A DNA stretch of 64,000 nucleotides from Daejeonella rubra (GTDB taxonomy: Bacteria > Bacteroidota > Bacteroidia > Sphingobacteriales > Sphingobacteriaceae): contig NZ_FNHH01000012.1 in the NCBI RefSeq assembly GCF_900103545.1, positions 42,436 to 106,435 of the forward strand. Reading direction: 5' to 3'. Below, piece after piece: positions 1 to 7,016 of this stretch. Made by a program: the position numbers and the translations under genes. How positions within the stretch are numbered: the stretch's first letter is position 1; each line of letters begins with the position of its first letter. The notes under the pieces were generated by a model. It did no database searches. It saw only the letters and a program-made list of their open reading frames with translations, and was not told the DNA's origin.

Positions 1-107
1 TTAATAAAAATTATTGGATTACTGCATCACACGCGTTTGCTAGCTTGGTTTTATCCAAATATTCTCAGTATGTCTTAGGATATTCTTCTGACAATGAGCA
101 TATTTAA
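1..107 (+). repeat. Left copy of a ~107-bp direct repeat
   Basis: Seen directly: this stretch aligns with 2543-2648 along its whole length, at about three quarters identity by hand alignment. The last 30 bases (78-107) match 27/30 and the first 20 match 19/20. The copy starts at the window edge and may extend further left. The two copies bracket the cassette-like genes at 246-2396. Confidence 0.75.
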
Positions 108-139
108 TGAAGGATGATAAATAAACCACAATACCCCCG

Positions 140-187
140 GATTTGCTGAGCTTGTGGCAATTTATTAGCCATATATGCAAATTAGGC
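140..187 (+). repeat. Possible attC remnant before the first cassette gene
   Basis: Nested inverted repeats TTTGC/GCAAA (142-146, 177-181) and TGGC/GCCA (155-158, 168-171) are followed by ATTAGGC at 181-187. That heptamer is one base from the integron R' consensus GTTRRRY. No matching R'' heptamer was found upstream, so this is a weak call, read by analogy with the better site at 1177-1308. Confidence 0.35.
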
Positions 188-199
188 GTAATGCTATGG

Positions 200-230
200 C
201 GACAGTGCAAACCCGAACCGACAGTGCAAA
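200..230 (+). repeat. 12-bp direct repeat upstream of the hydrolase gene
   Basis: CGACAGTGCAAA occurs at 200-211 and again at 219-230, 7 bases apart, just before the start codon at 246. It could be a short operator or part of a cassette junction. Nothing in the sequence decides between these. Confidence 0.5.
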
Positions 231-245
231 AAACAACTTTGACAA

Positions 246-1142
246 ATGATAAAGCAGACCATTTTAGTAACCTTGACAGCATTAGCAATTTCAAGCTGCA
301 ATAATTCAGACAACAAGACAATGACTTCTCAAACGACAACAGAAAACCAAACGATACAAGACAGCACAAGCGGTTACGCAACAGTAAACGGACTGAAAAT
401 GTATTACGAAATTCACGGGCAAGGCAAACCGCTTATTTTAATTCACGGTGGCGGTTCGACAATTCAAACGAATTTTGAAAAAATCATTCCGTTGCTTTCT
501 AAAAACAGAAAAGTAATTGCAGTTGAATTACAAGCACACGGGCGGACAAGCGACCGAAACGCAGACCTCACATTTGAACAAGACGCAGACGACATTGTAG
601 CTTTACTCAAACATTTAAACATTGACAAAGCAGATTTCTTTGGTTTCAGCAACGGTGGGACAACGACTATACAAATTGCAATCAGACATCCTGAAATAGT
701 TGACAAAATGATTTTAGGTTCAGCTCTTGCCAAACGCAACGGTGTTCCTGACTGGTTTTGGGGTTTTATGGCACAAGCCAAATTGGAAAATATGCCTGCA
801 CAACTGAAAGACGGCTACAAAAAAGTTGCTGCTGACACAAATGGTTTACAAGTAATGCACGACAGAGATGCAAACCGAATGGTAAACTTCAAAGACATTC
901 CAGACGAACAAATTAAAGCAATTACAGTTCCGACCTTAATCATAATTGGCGACAAAGACGTTATTACTCCCGAACACGCTTTGGAACTGCATAGACAAAT
1001 TGCCAATTCGGAATTTGCAATTATTCCGGGCGGACACGGACAATACATTGGAGAAATTACAACCATAACACCAGACTTTAAAGAAAGCGACCTTGTAGTT
1101 CCAATGCTTGAAAAATTCCTTGATAAAAAACCTACAAAATAA
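246..1142 (+). CDS. alpha/beta-fold hydrolase, predicted lipoprotein
   Basis: A 298-residue serine hydrolase. The N-terminus is a lipoprotein signal ending AISSC (Cys18), followed by a Thr/Ser/Gln-rich linker to about residue 42. The catalytic domain has the oxyanion motif HGGG (67-70), the nucleophile elbow GFSNG (Ser135), a candidate acid in GDKD (Asp238) and a candidate His264 in GGHGQ. This is a complete alpha/beta-hydrolase set, so the enzyme is probably active in the periplasm or on the outer membrane. The substrate cannot be named. The gene is AT-rich and its codon use differs from the efflux genes downstream. It is followed by an attC-like palindrome, which suggests it arrived as a gene cassette. 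Confidence 0.85.
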   Translation: MIKQTILVTLTALAISSCNNSDNKTMTSQTTTENQTIQDSTSGYATVNGLKMYYEIHGQGKPLILIHGGGSTIQTNFEKIIPLLSKNRKVIAVELQAHGRTSDRNADLTFEQDADDIVALLKHLNIDKADFFGFSNGGTTTIQIAIRHPEIVDKMILGSALAKRNGVPDWFWGFMAQAKLENMPAQLKDGYKKVAADTNGLQVMHDRDANRMVNFKDIPDEQIKAITVPTLIIIGDKDVITPEHALELHRQIANSEFAIIPGGHGQYIGEITTITPDFKESDLVVPMLEKFLDKKPTK

Positions 1143-1176
1143 TGCTGACCGACACGACCGAGAAAGAAGCACATAC

Positions 1177-1308
1177 GCTTAACAGCACATTTGCAATAGG
1201 CGGGGTTTCGTGCTCCGCAGACAGTTTAGTGGTAGCCGAAAATTTTGTGCTCCGCATAAAGTTCAGCAATAAAAATCCCGCCCATCTCAAATCTGCAAAC
1301 CGTTGTGC
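1177..1308 (+). repeat. attC-like recombination site (132 bp)
   Basis: The gap between the first two genes has attC architecture. An R''-like GCTTAAC (1177-1183) matches RYYYAAC, and L''-like TTTGCA (1190-1195) is answered by TGCAAA (1294-1299) and an R'-like GTTGTGC (1302-1308). The interior carries a 13-bp inverted repeat with two mismatches (1196-1208 and 1273-1285). R'' and R' pair at 5 of 7 positions. Overall length is in the attC range. The next gene starts 20 bases after R', as expected of a cassette. R' departs from GTTRRRY at one base. Confidence 0.55.
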
Positions 1309-1327
1309 GTCATTTTAGAAAACATAA

Positions 1328-1873
1328 ATGCTAATCGAAAAATATACATCAGATTGGGTCAAACATTTTGACGACATAAAAAGTCAAGTTGAAACTGTTT
1401 TAAACGGACTTGAATTTAGCATTGAACACGTTGGTAGTACATCCGTTCCAAATTTGGATTCAAAGCCCATAATCGACATTGACATTATATACTCTGTAAA
1501 ACAAGATTTTGAGAAAATAAAACAGGGACTTGAAAAAATTGGATATTATCATAATGGAAACCAGGGTATTGAAGACAGGGATGTATTTAAAAGAAATGGT
1601 AAATTGACAAATGAAAAATTAGACATAGTAAAGCATCATCTTTATGTTTGTCCAATTGGCAGTAAAGCATTGGAAAGACACATTTTATCTCGAAATTTTT
1701 TAAGAAAAAATGATTGGGCCAGGATAAAATATCAGCAAATAAAATACGAATTAGCTGAAAAAGCCAACCAGGACAAAAAAGTATATGCTGCTTTGAAAGA
1801 ACTTAATGTCAACGATTTTATCGACTTAATTATAGAAGAAGAAAAGGATCGCACAACATCGTACTGGCGATAG
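1328..1873 (+). CDS. GrpB family protein (nucleotidyltransferase-like fold)
   Basis: A 181-residue cytosolic protein of the GrpB/UPF0157 family. The signature HVGSTSVPNLDSKPIIDIDI lies at about residues 34-53, where family members carry the GSTS and paired acidic residues of a nucleotidyltransferase-like active site. A second conserved block, HHLYVCPIGS, follows at about 108-117. The length is normal for the family. The biochemical role of free-standing GrpB proteins is not settled, so no substrate is claimed. The gene stands alone between palindromic gaps in the same orientation as its neighbours, which fits a gene cassette. Confidence 0.88.
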   Translation: MLIEKYTSDWVKHFDDIKSQVETVLNGLEFSIEHVGSTSVPNLDSKPIIDIDIIYSVKQDFEKIKQGLEKIGYYHNGNQGIEDRDVFKRNGKLTNEKLDIVKHHLYVCPIGSKALERHILSRNFLRKNDWARIKYQQIKYELAEKANQDKKVYAALKELNVNDFIDLIIEEEKDRTTSYWR

Positions 1874-1884
1874 TGGTGCGGACA

Positions 1885-1985
1885 GTTATTAACTCGACAT
1901 TGGTGTTTTTATTTGGCATTTGTGAATATTTTGAGCTGACGTTTTTCAAATGCCCCAACATCGCCAACCCGAAAACCGTTTTAGA
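1885..1985 (+). repeat. Weak attC-like imperfect inverted repeat
   Basis: A perfect 8-bp stem GGCATTTG/CAAATGCC (1915-1922, 1947-1954) is flanked by a looser outer match of TTGGTG with CGCCAA, and by AAC and GTT triplets at the outer ends. This resembles a degraded attC site between the GrpB and SdpI genes, but the R boxes do not fit the consensus. Confidence 0.35.
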
Positions 1986-2045
1986 GCTTTTAAAAACGAC
2001 ATCATGCTTAAAGTATGACATACCTCTAAAGAATAGAAATAAACT

Positions 2046-2396
2046 ATGAACTTCGATAATCCACCATTCTCAATTCCAATAATTACAGGTCTAATATTTG
2101 TCATTGCAGGTATTATTATGATAAAATTTCCACCAAAAAAGATAAACAGTCTATATGGGTATCGGACATTTAGCTCAATGAAATCACAAGAACGATGGGA
2201 TTTCTCTCAAAGGTATGCAGCTAAAGAGTTGATGAAATTTGGATTCATTCTGACAGTGTCTTCTTTAATAGGTTTGGTTTTTGACCTAAGAGAAAACATA
2301 GGGGTAATAATTGGACTTGGATTTATGCTAATTGCAATAATATTTCTTCTTATAAGAATAGAAAATGCTATTAAAATAAGATTCGGCAAAGATTAA
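2046..2396 (+). CDS. SdpI family membrane protein
   Basis: A 116-residue protein with three hydrophobic segments, at about 9-27, 65-80 and 86-105. Between the first two lies the SdpI/YhfL-family signature: NSLYGYRT, then SMKSQERWDFSQRYAAK. In Bacillus, SdpI is an immunity protein and sensor for the SdpC toxin; most single-domain homologues are uncharacterised. No toxin gene is adjacent, so an immunity role is only a possibility. The gene is third in the run of cassette-like genes and is followed by GCCATATAACA, which resembles the start of another attC site. Confidence 0.8.
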   Translation: MNFDNPPFSIPIITGLIFVIAGIIMIKFPPKKINSLYGYRTFSSMKSQERWDFSQRYAAKELMKFGFILTVSSLIGLVFDLRENIGVIIGLGFMLIAIIFLLIRIENAIKIRFGKD

Positions 2397-2439
2397 TTAC
2401 GCCATATAACACAGACGTTGTTGCTATTGCATTTTACGA

Positions 2440-2480
2440 GGATTTTCCTGCGTTCAGTGTTGTCCGTACCACATTAATGA
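2440..2480 (+). repeat. Palindromic element, copy 1
   Basis: This is the first of three related copies (also 3901-3950 and 4450-4483). The shared core reads GGATTTTCCT, then GTCAGTGTT, then a CCG motif. Copies 1 and 2 also share CCGTACCACA and TTAAT after the core. The core can form a short hairpin in which GTCAGTG pairs with CACCGAC-type sequence around a T-rich loop. Confidence 0.55.
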
Positions 2481-2542
2481 TATCTTGAGTTTAAGGTCCG
2501 GGTATACCCTAGTGGTCTTAATTGCTGTCTTATGTTTCGGGT

Positions 2543-2648
2543 TTAATAAAAAGTATTGGATTTTTGAATCACTCGCACTCGTAAACTGGGTTTTGCCCAA
2601 AATCTTCGATTTTTCTTTGGATATCTTGCTGACAATGAGCATATTTAA
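2543..2648 (+). repeat. Right copy of the ~107-bp direct repeat
   Basis: This is the counterpart of 1-107, in the same orientation. The best-conserved block is 2619-2648, with 27 of 30 bases identical to 78-107. The middle 40 bases are more diverged. The pair brackets the cassette-like genes and could be old target-site flanks, recombination substrates or a duplicated promoter region. Confidence 0.75.
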
Positions 2649-2705
2649 CAAAGTATTTCAGGCGAGCTAACAATAATGTGGAGGATAAAAGGTAACATAA
2701 AATAG

Positions 2706-3053
2706 GTGACAAAAACAGAAATAGCAATAGCATTTTCAAACGGAGAGTTTGACAAGACAGACGATTTCATTGCAGATGATGCCGTTTGGGAAGTAGTGGA
2801 CGAAGATATATTAAAAGGGAAAAGTGCGATTATTGAAAAGTGCAATCAGGTGGTGCAATATTTTAAATCCGTTACTACCGACTTTAAAACGCTGAATGTT
2901 ATCTCAGAGGATAACAAGGTTGTTGTAAATGGAACAGCCGAGTTTATTAGGGATGGTAAACGGGTTTCTTTTGTTTCGGCTTGCGACTTATATGAGTTCA
3001 ACGATCGTAGTCAGATTCAAAAAATCACCTCTTATTGCATTCAGGCGAAATGA
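2706..3053 (+). CDS. NTF2/SnoaL-like domain protein
   Basis: A 115-residue cytosolic protein that looks like a single NTF2-like cone. An N-terminal helix (AIAFSNGEFDKTDDFIADDAVWEV) is followed by a second helix around KGKSAIIEKCNQVVQYF and by strands ending in RVSFVSACDLYEFN. This is the usual layout of SnoaL-like polyketide-cyclase or ketosteroid-isomerase relatives. The function is unknown. The start chosen is GTG at 2706, because no ATG lies near the N-terminus of the fold and the frame has no good alternative. It begins 57 bases after the right 107-bp repeat. Confidence 0.7.
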   Translation: MTKTEIAIAFSNGEFDKTDDFIADDAVWEVVDEDILKGKSAIIEKCNQVVQYFKSVTTDFKTLNVISEDNKVVVNGTAEFIRDGKRVSFVSACDLYEFNDRSQIQKITSYCIQAK

Positions 3054-3140
3054 ATTTTTATAGGATAAATCCTCTTTATTGAATGAGTAAAAGGCAGATG
3101 AACATTTAATTCTGAATTTTGTTATTAAATTTTAGAGCTT

Positions 3141-3350
3141 ATGAACAAAGAATATTCTAACGGTGAAATCATCATTAAATGGCAACCCAAACTTTGCCAG
3201 CATTTCGGTATTTGTGTAAAATCTTTACCTCAAGTTTATAAACCGAAAGAATCTCCCTGGATTATCATTGAAAATGCTTCATCAGAAGAATTGAAAGCCC
3301 AGGTAAGTAATTGTCCATCTGGAGCTCTGACTTATACTTTAATCAAATAA
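3141..3350 (+). CDS. Single-cluster 4Fe-4S mini-ferredoxin (Fer4_19, YjdI-like)
   Basis: A 69-residue protein of the divergent mono-cluster ferredoxin family. The core LCQHFGICVKSLPQVY (about residues 18-33) gives two cysteines, and NCPSGALTY near the C-terminus gives the last one, as in E. coli YjdI. It is expected to bind one iron-sulfur cluster with an incomplete or unusual ligand set, since only three cysteines are visible. These small proteins often accompany N-acetyltransferase-like or redox proteins; here the neighbours are an NTF2-like and a VOC protein. The role is unknown. Confidence 0.85.
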   Translation: MNKEYSNGEIIIKWQPKLCQHFGICVKSLPQVYKPKESPWIIIENASSEELKAQVSNCPSGALTYTLIK

Positions 3351-3413
3351 AGCGTCAGGGCTAAACCTACAATAGCAGATATTTAATAATTTCTTAATCA
3401 AACATGTAAAGCA

Positions 3414-3806
3414 ATGGCAACACAAGTTAAAAACCCATTTACCTGGGTAGAAATTTATGTAGATGATATGAGCAGGGCTCAGAAATTTTACGAAACACTA
3501 TTACAGATCAAATTAAACCAACTTCCTGTGCCGGAGGGGTTGAGCGAAATGCAAATGCTTAGCTTCCCATGGGCAGAAAACGAAATGGGCATTAGCGGAG
3601 CATTGGTTAAAATGGAAAATATGAGTCCTGGTGCGGGTGGTACTTTGGTTTATTTTGCATGCGAAGATTGCTTGGTAGAAGAAGCCAGGGCAGAAGCAGC
3701 AGGAGGAAAAGTATTGCAGGCAAAAATGTCCATTGGCGAATATGGATTTTGCTCTATCCTGTTGGACACAGAAGGAAACTCAATTGGATTGCATTCGATG
3801 AATTAA
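3414..3806 (+). CDS. VOC family protein (glyoxalase/bleomycin-resistance fold)
   Basis: A 130-residue protein with the two beta-alpha-beta-beta-beta modules of a vicinal oxygen chelate domain. The opening FTWVEIYVDDMSRAQKFYETL is typical, and the second half closes with SILLDTEGNSIGLHS. Likely metal-site positions are the Glu in WVEIYV and the C-terminal His, but ligands cannot be assigned with confidence. The family includes glyoxalases, dioxygenases and antibiotic-binding proteins; no specific reaction is supported. It lies 63 bases after the mini-ferredoxin gene, possibly in the same transcript. Confidence 0.85.
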   Translation: MATQVKNPFTWVEIYVDDMSRAQKFYETLLQIKLNQLPVPEGLSEMQMLSFPWAENEMGISGALVKMENMSPGAGGTLVYFACEDCLVEEARAEAAGGKVLQAKMSIGEYGFCSILLDTEGNSIGLHSMN

Positions 3807-3900
3807 GATCATCCGCTTAGCGTGAAAAATAAAGCTACACTGAACAACACAGACTTCATTGGCTAAGAGAGTCAATAATGAAGCCCTATTGAATGGAGCC

Positions 3901-3950
3901 GGATTTCCCCAGTTGCCTGTGGTCTGTGTTTTCACCGTACCACAGTTAAT
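3901..3950 (+). repeat. Palindromic element, copy 2
   Basis: This copy shares GGATTT, GTGTTTTCACCG and CCGTACCACA with the other copies. It lies between the VOC and DUF1801 genes. The CCGTACCACA and TTAAT tail is shared with copy 1 but not with copy 3. Confidence 0.55.
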
Positions 3951-3987
3951 ATTGCATTCACCCGAAAAATAACTCCCTGGAAAAGGT

Positions 3988-4380
3988 ATGAACTTAGAAA
4001 TAAAAACATTCAACGAAAAACTAAGTCCGGGTGACAAGGAAATTTGCGACTTGCTTGCCTCGACAATTGACACTGAACTGTCCGGAGCTGAAAGTAAAAT
4101 CTGGCATGCCCATCCGGTATGGTTTTTAAATGCGAATCCAATTGTTGGATACAGTAAACAAAAACCGGGGCTCCGCCTAATGTTCTGGAGTGGAGCTGAT
4201 TTTAATGAGGAAGGATTAAGTGTAAGAGGTAAAAAGTTCAAAGATGCTTCAGTGTTCTATAATCATGTTTCCGATATTGAAATCAATGATTTGAAGCGAT
4301 GGCTACAGAAATCAAGAGAAATTCAATGGGATTATAAAAATATTGTCAAACGAAAAGGACATTTGGAGCGATTGATTTAA
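3988..4380 (+). CDS. DUF1801 domain protein
   Basis: A 130-residue protein with the DUF1801 (YdhG-like) pattern. An N-terminal helical part is followed by KIWHAHPVWFLNANPIVGYS, and then by a strand segment GLRLMFWSGADF in which aromatic residues line a presumed pocket. The biochemical function of the family is not established. The gene lies between two copies of the palindromic element. A second, unrelated DUF1801 gene is at the end of the molybdenum-cofactor operon (55001-55459). Confidence 0.75.
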   Translation: MNLEIKTFNEKLSPGDKEICDLLASTIDTELSGAESKIWHAHPVWFLNANPIVGYSKQKPGLRLMFWSGADFNEEGLSVRGKKFKDASVFYNHVSDIEINDLKRWLQKSREIQWDYKNIVKRKGHLERLI

Positions 4381-4391
4381 ATCCATGTATT

Positions 4392-4499
4392 ATGAAAAAG
4401 GATAAAATCATGATTTGGGCAAGTGTTTCAATAGATATTGAAAAAGTTTGGAATTTTCCTTCGGTCAGTGTTTTCACCGATCGATTTTCTTTCGCTTAG
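4392..4499 (+). pseudogene. SRPBCC (AHSA1-like) gene fragment cut by a repeat
   Basis: The frame opens with 23 residues, MKKDKIMIWASVSIDIEKVW then NFP, which match the start of AHSA1-type SRPBCC proteins (typically a short N-terminal strand followed by VEKVW). Homology stops exactly where the third palindromic element begins (4450-4483). The frame then runs 12 unrelated residues to a TAG at 4497. Full-length relatives are around 140-160 residues, so this is a remnant. The rest of the gap to 4684 shows no continuation in any frame that I can recognise. Confidence 0.6.
4450..4483 (+). repeat. Palindromic element, copy 3
   Basis: The sequence CGGTCAGTG-TTTT-CACCGATCG forms a hairpin (7 of 9 stem pairs). 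The flank GGAATTTTCCT is shared with copy 1. It lies at the break point of the SRPBCC fragment. Confidence 0.6.
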
Positions 4500-4684
4500 T
4501 ATTTTTTCTGACCGATTTCGCATTGAATCACACATGATTCATACAGAGTAATATCTCATCTCTACGCTTTACGTTTACCTACACGATCATTCTAAACCAA
4601 TTATTTTTATCAATTCGTATTGATAATTGTTTTGTCTTGTTATATTTAGGCTCCGCATCCGGTCATGTCCGGGTCATTTATTGA

Positions 4685-5905
4685 ATGAAAGATAATCTAG
4701 AAGGTCAAAGTGCATTAAAGAGGGGGCAGACGCAAGTTGCAGCAACCGGATTTTTAAGTTTGTTCTCCCTGATCGGGATCATGTTTTACGGATTGACTTT
4801 CTTTTATGATTTCTGGGTTCAGGAGTTTGGATGGACACGGGCAACTGTTACTTCGGGGAATGCCTTCGCTAAGATCCTGGTTGGACTTTTTGGTTTTGTG
4901 GTAGGCTACCTTATCGATCGTTTCGGTCCACGGAAAATGATGCTTGCAGGTATTTTGATGGCCGGCTGTGGGGTAATTGGCCTGGGTTTGATGACCTCCC
5001 TCTGGCAGTTTTATGTGTTTTATATATTCAGTGCTTTAGGTTACATGTGCGGCGGACCATTGCCTAATCAGGTTTTAACATCCCGCTGGTTTGATAAAGC
5101 AAGGGGTAAGGCCATGGGCTTTGCATATTTGGGTATTGGAATAGGGGGAATGCTTGCTCCGCAGATCGCAAAAGCGCTGAATGTTGAATTCGGTTTTCGT
5201 CATGCACTCGTTATCCTGGGTATCACCATGATCGTATTGTCATTTCCCATGGCCTGGTTCGTGAAGGATAATCCTCCGGTTACAGGAGATGCGGCTGTAT
5301 CAGATATCCCCGAAGAACCGAAACGGGAGATCAAAGATATTCTGAAGACCAGGGCCTTTTACTTATTGCTGATCGGAAGTATGTGCTCTATCGGGGCAGT
5401 AAGTGCTACCAGTCAGAATTTGAAATTATTTTTTAGTCTCGATCTTAAATATTCTCAGACACAGGCAGCCAATGTGCTTTCATTGATCCTTGCTGCCAGT
5501 ATATTCGGACGCTTATTTATGGGTTGGCTGGCCGATAAAATTGAAAAGAAATATGTCATGCTTCTAATCTATTGCCTGGTTGCCTCTGCGATTCCACTGC
5601 TTTATTTTGCCACAACTCCGGGGGTAATCTATGTCTTTGCCATCGTTTTCGGAATAGGCTTGGGAGGAGATTATATGATCATCCCATTAATGGCCGCCGA
5701 GCTGTTTGGCGTTAAAGTTATGGGGAGGGTCATGGGCATTGTCTTAACCGGTGATGGACTTGCTGAAGCAATTATGCCATGGATGGTAGGATGGATCAGG
5801 GATATCAGCGGAAGCTATGCTAATGGTTTTTCGGCCCTGATCGTGTTGGCTGTGATAGGGATAATAACGGTTATTTTTACGCCTAAGAGGATGCCGGTGA
5901 GTTAA
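4685..5905 (+). CDS. Major facilitator superfamily transporter (oxalate/formate- or monocarboxylate-type)
   Basis: A 406-residue inner-membrane carrier with about 12 hydrophobic segments. After TM2 it has the MFS signature GYLIDRFGPRKMML, repeated weakly in the second half as GWLADKIEKKYVML, with a central loop rich in charged residues around 195-215. The pattern GPLPNQVLTSRWFDKARGKA after TM4 is characteristic of the OFA/monocarboxylate branch. The substrate is probably an organic anion, but this is inferred from family resemblance only. The gene stands alone, about 300 bases after the accessory genes, and its base composition is closer to the chromosomal genes that follow. Confidence 0.8.
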   Translation: MKDNLEGQSALKRGQTQVAATGFLSLFSLIGIMFYGLTFFYDFWVQEFGWTRATVTSGNAFAKILVGLFGFVVGYLIDRFGPRKMMLAGILMAGCGVIGLGLMTSLWQFYVFYIFSALGYMCGGPLPNQVLTSRWFDKARGKAMGFAYLGIGIGGMLAPQIAKALNVEFGFRHALVILGITMIVLSFPMAWFVKDNPPVTGDAAVSDIPEEPKREIKDILKTRAFYLLLIGSMCSIGAVSATSQNLKLFFSLDLKYSQTQAANVLSLILAASIFGRLFMGWLADKIEKKYVMLLIYCLVASAIPLLYFATTPGVIYVFAIVFGIGLGGDYMIIPLMAAELFGVKVMGRVMGIVLTGDGLAEAIMPWMVGWIRDISGSYANGFSALIVLAVIGIITVIFTPKRMPVS

Positions 5906-5966
5906 AGCGAATATGAAATCACCTATCAGAGCGGAAAGTAGATTTCGTATTCGCATACAAGCCTTG

Positions 5967-6034
5967 CTGGTGCGCGCGTGCCGCGCGTTCTGGTTAATTA
6001 TGCAGCACACGCGACACGCGTGCGCTAGCTGAGT
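5967..6034 (+). repeat. GC-rich palindromic repeat between the MFS and HYC_CC_PP genes
   Basis: Two GC-rich hairpin-like blocks lie here. The second pairs AGCACACGCG with CGCGTGCGCT around a 3-base loop (9 of 10 pairs) and runs into GCTAGCT. A shorter related sequence (GCATCACACGCG, then GCTAGCTTGGTTTTAT) is in the left 107-bp repeat at 24-53. This may be a dispersed palindrome of the genome and may also act as a terminator for the MFS gene. Confidence 0.5.
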
Positions 6035-6152
6035 TTATTGCTGCAGATTTCTCTTCATGCTTCCATCAAAAAGAATTGTGTCAGCTTTTTATATTTTCAA
6101 AAAAATAATTGAACAATTCCAAAATTTTATCCTAATCTTTGCAAAGAATAGA

Positions 6153-6548
6153 ATGAAAAAGCTTTTAATCACCGTTTTAGCTGTTTTTTACCTGGGTGTT
6201 TCATCCGGGGCGACCGTGCATTTTCATTATTGTATGGGCGAGCTGATCGAGTGGGGGCTTTCAAATGATTCTTCAGAAGGTGCTGATGACTGCAGTAATT
6301 GCGGTATGAAAAAGGGAGTTTCTGAGGATTGCTGTAAAGATCAAAAGCAGGAACTTAAACTTAAGGAAAGCCAAAAAGCTCCTTTAAGTATATATCAGGC
6401 AAAGATCTTTGTCCTAGAGCCGATCTTTTATCACGAACTTCAGGTAAAGACTCTCTCTCCAATTTCTGAACAGCATACTTCTATTAATGCAGTTTCGCGA
6501 ACAGTAAAGACCCCTGTCTTTATTCGTAACTGCAATTTCCGTATCTGA
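6153..6548 (+). CDS. HYC_CC_PP family small Cys-rich exported protein
   Basis: A 131-residue protein with an N-terminal signal peptide (MKKLLITVLAVFYLGVSSG). It then has FHYCMGE (the HYC motif), a cluster of cysteines CSNCGMKKGVSEDCC around residues 48-62, and a downstream Lys/Gln-rich stretch. This fits the small Bacteroidota family named for HYC, CC and PP motifs, often found beside copper/heavy-metal efflux genes. The Cys cluster suggests metal binding in the periplasm, but this is inferred. The start at 6153 is chosen over an upstream in-frame ATG at 6057 because only it puts a signal peptide at the N-terminus. Confidence 0.75.
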   Translation: MKKLLITVLAVFYLGVSSGATVHFHYCMGELIEWGLSNDSSEGADDCSNCGMKKGVSEDCCKDQKQELKLKESQKAPLSIYQAKIFVLEPIFYHELQVKTLSPISEQHTSINAVSRTVKTPVFIRNCNFRI

Positions 6549-6600
6549 TAAATTTCTTTCTGTCTGGCATTTCTATGCCATAAATTCCCTTTTCAAAGCC

Positions 6601-6626
6601 TGAATTGATTGAGCATGCTCAATTCA
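6601..6626. promoter_or_regulatory. Inverted repeat upstream of the efflux operon
   Basis: TGAGCATGCTCA at 6610-6621 is a perfect 12-bp palindrome, extended outward by TGAAT/ATTCA. A second short hairpin, TGGCATTTCTATGCCA, precedes it at about 6566-6581. They lie between the HYC_CC_PP gene and the metal-binding lipoprotein gene. They could be a regulator-binding site for the efflux operon or a weak terminator. Neither is followed by a T-run. Confidence 0.4.
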
Positions 6627-6741
6627 AACTCGTCTGAAATCTTTAGGGATAATTATCTATCATTAATTTTTTAATTAGGATCTGGCATCTCCTTCAGGCA
6701 GCTGTCGGATTCCACTACACACATATTAATCCAGTATAAAC

Positions 6742-7011
6742 ATGAAAAAGTTAATAAACACAAGCGCTATTCTGATCATTTTATTTTTTGCGGCATGCAC
6801 AAGTTCTGAAAAACCGGCCGAAACAAGCGCAGATACAGCAGCGCATAACATGACTGGGGCAGTCTATACTTGTCCGATGCACCCTGAAGTGATCAGTGAT
6901 AAGCCCGGAAGTTGCCCGGTTTGCAAAATGGACCTCGTTGTAAAAACAGATGATGCCGGACATGCTGATTCAACTGTTACAGACAGCAGTCATGCTGATC
7001 ATCAACACTAA
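6742..7011 (+). CDS. Heavy-metal-binding-domain lipoprotein
   Basis: An 89-residue lipoprotein with lipobox FFAAC (Cys19), a short linker, then one heavy-metal-binding domain, YTCPMHPEV followed by GSCPVCKMDLV, at about residues 42-67. The C-terminal tail has several His/Asp (ADSTVTDSSHADHQH). The Cys, Met and His pattern is that of the domain found on CusB-type adaptors and suggests capture of Cu(I)/Ag(I) in the periplasm. It begins the tightly packed efflux operon: only 5 bases separate its stop from the CusA start. Confidence 0.85.
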   Translation: MKKLINTSAILIILFFAACTSSEKPAETSADTAAHNMTGAVYTCPMHPEVISDKPGSCPVCKMDLVVKTDDAGHADSTVTDSSHADHQH

Positions 7012-7016
7012 GAACT

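Larger units (their letters stand above)
2397..2705. other. Intergenic stretch carrying two repeat families
   Basis: This 309-bp gap contains a TATAAC/GTTGTTG motif pair near 2405-2421 that may be a collapsed attC site, the first copy of the palindromic element (2440-2480), and the right copy of the 107-bp repeat (2543-2648). Short open frames on both strands show no recognisable protein. Confidence 0.6.

Noticed and set aside
40..381. 113-residue - strand frame across the start of the hydrolase gene
   Set aside because: It overlaps the left repeat and the hydrolase signal region, is Cys/Leu/Ser-rich without a pattern, and has no homologue I recognise.
2485..2670. 61-residue + strand frame and an opposing 65-residue - strand frame
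   Set aside because: No recognisable family. They overlap the right 107-bp repeat, whose left copy does not keep the frame.
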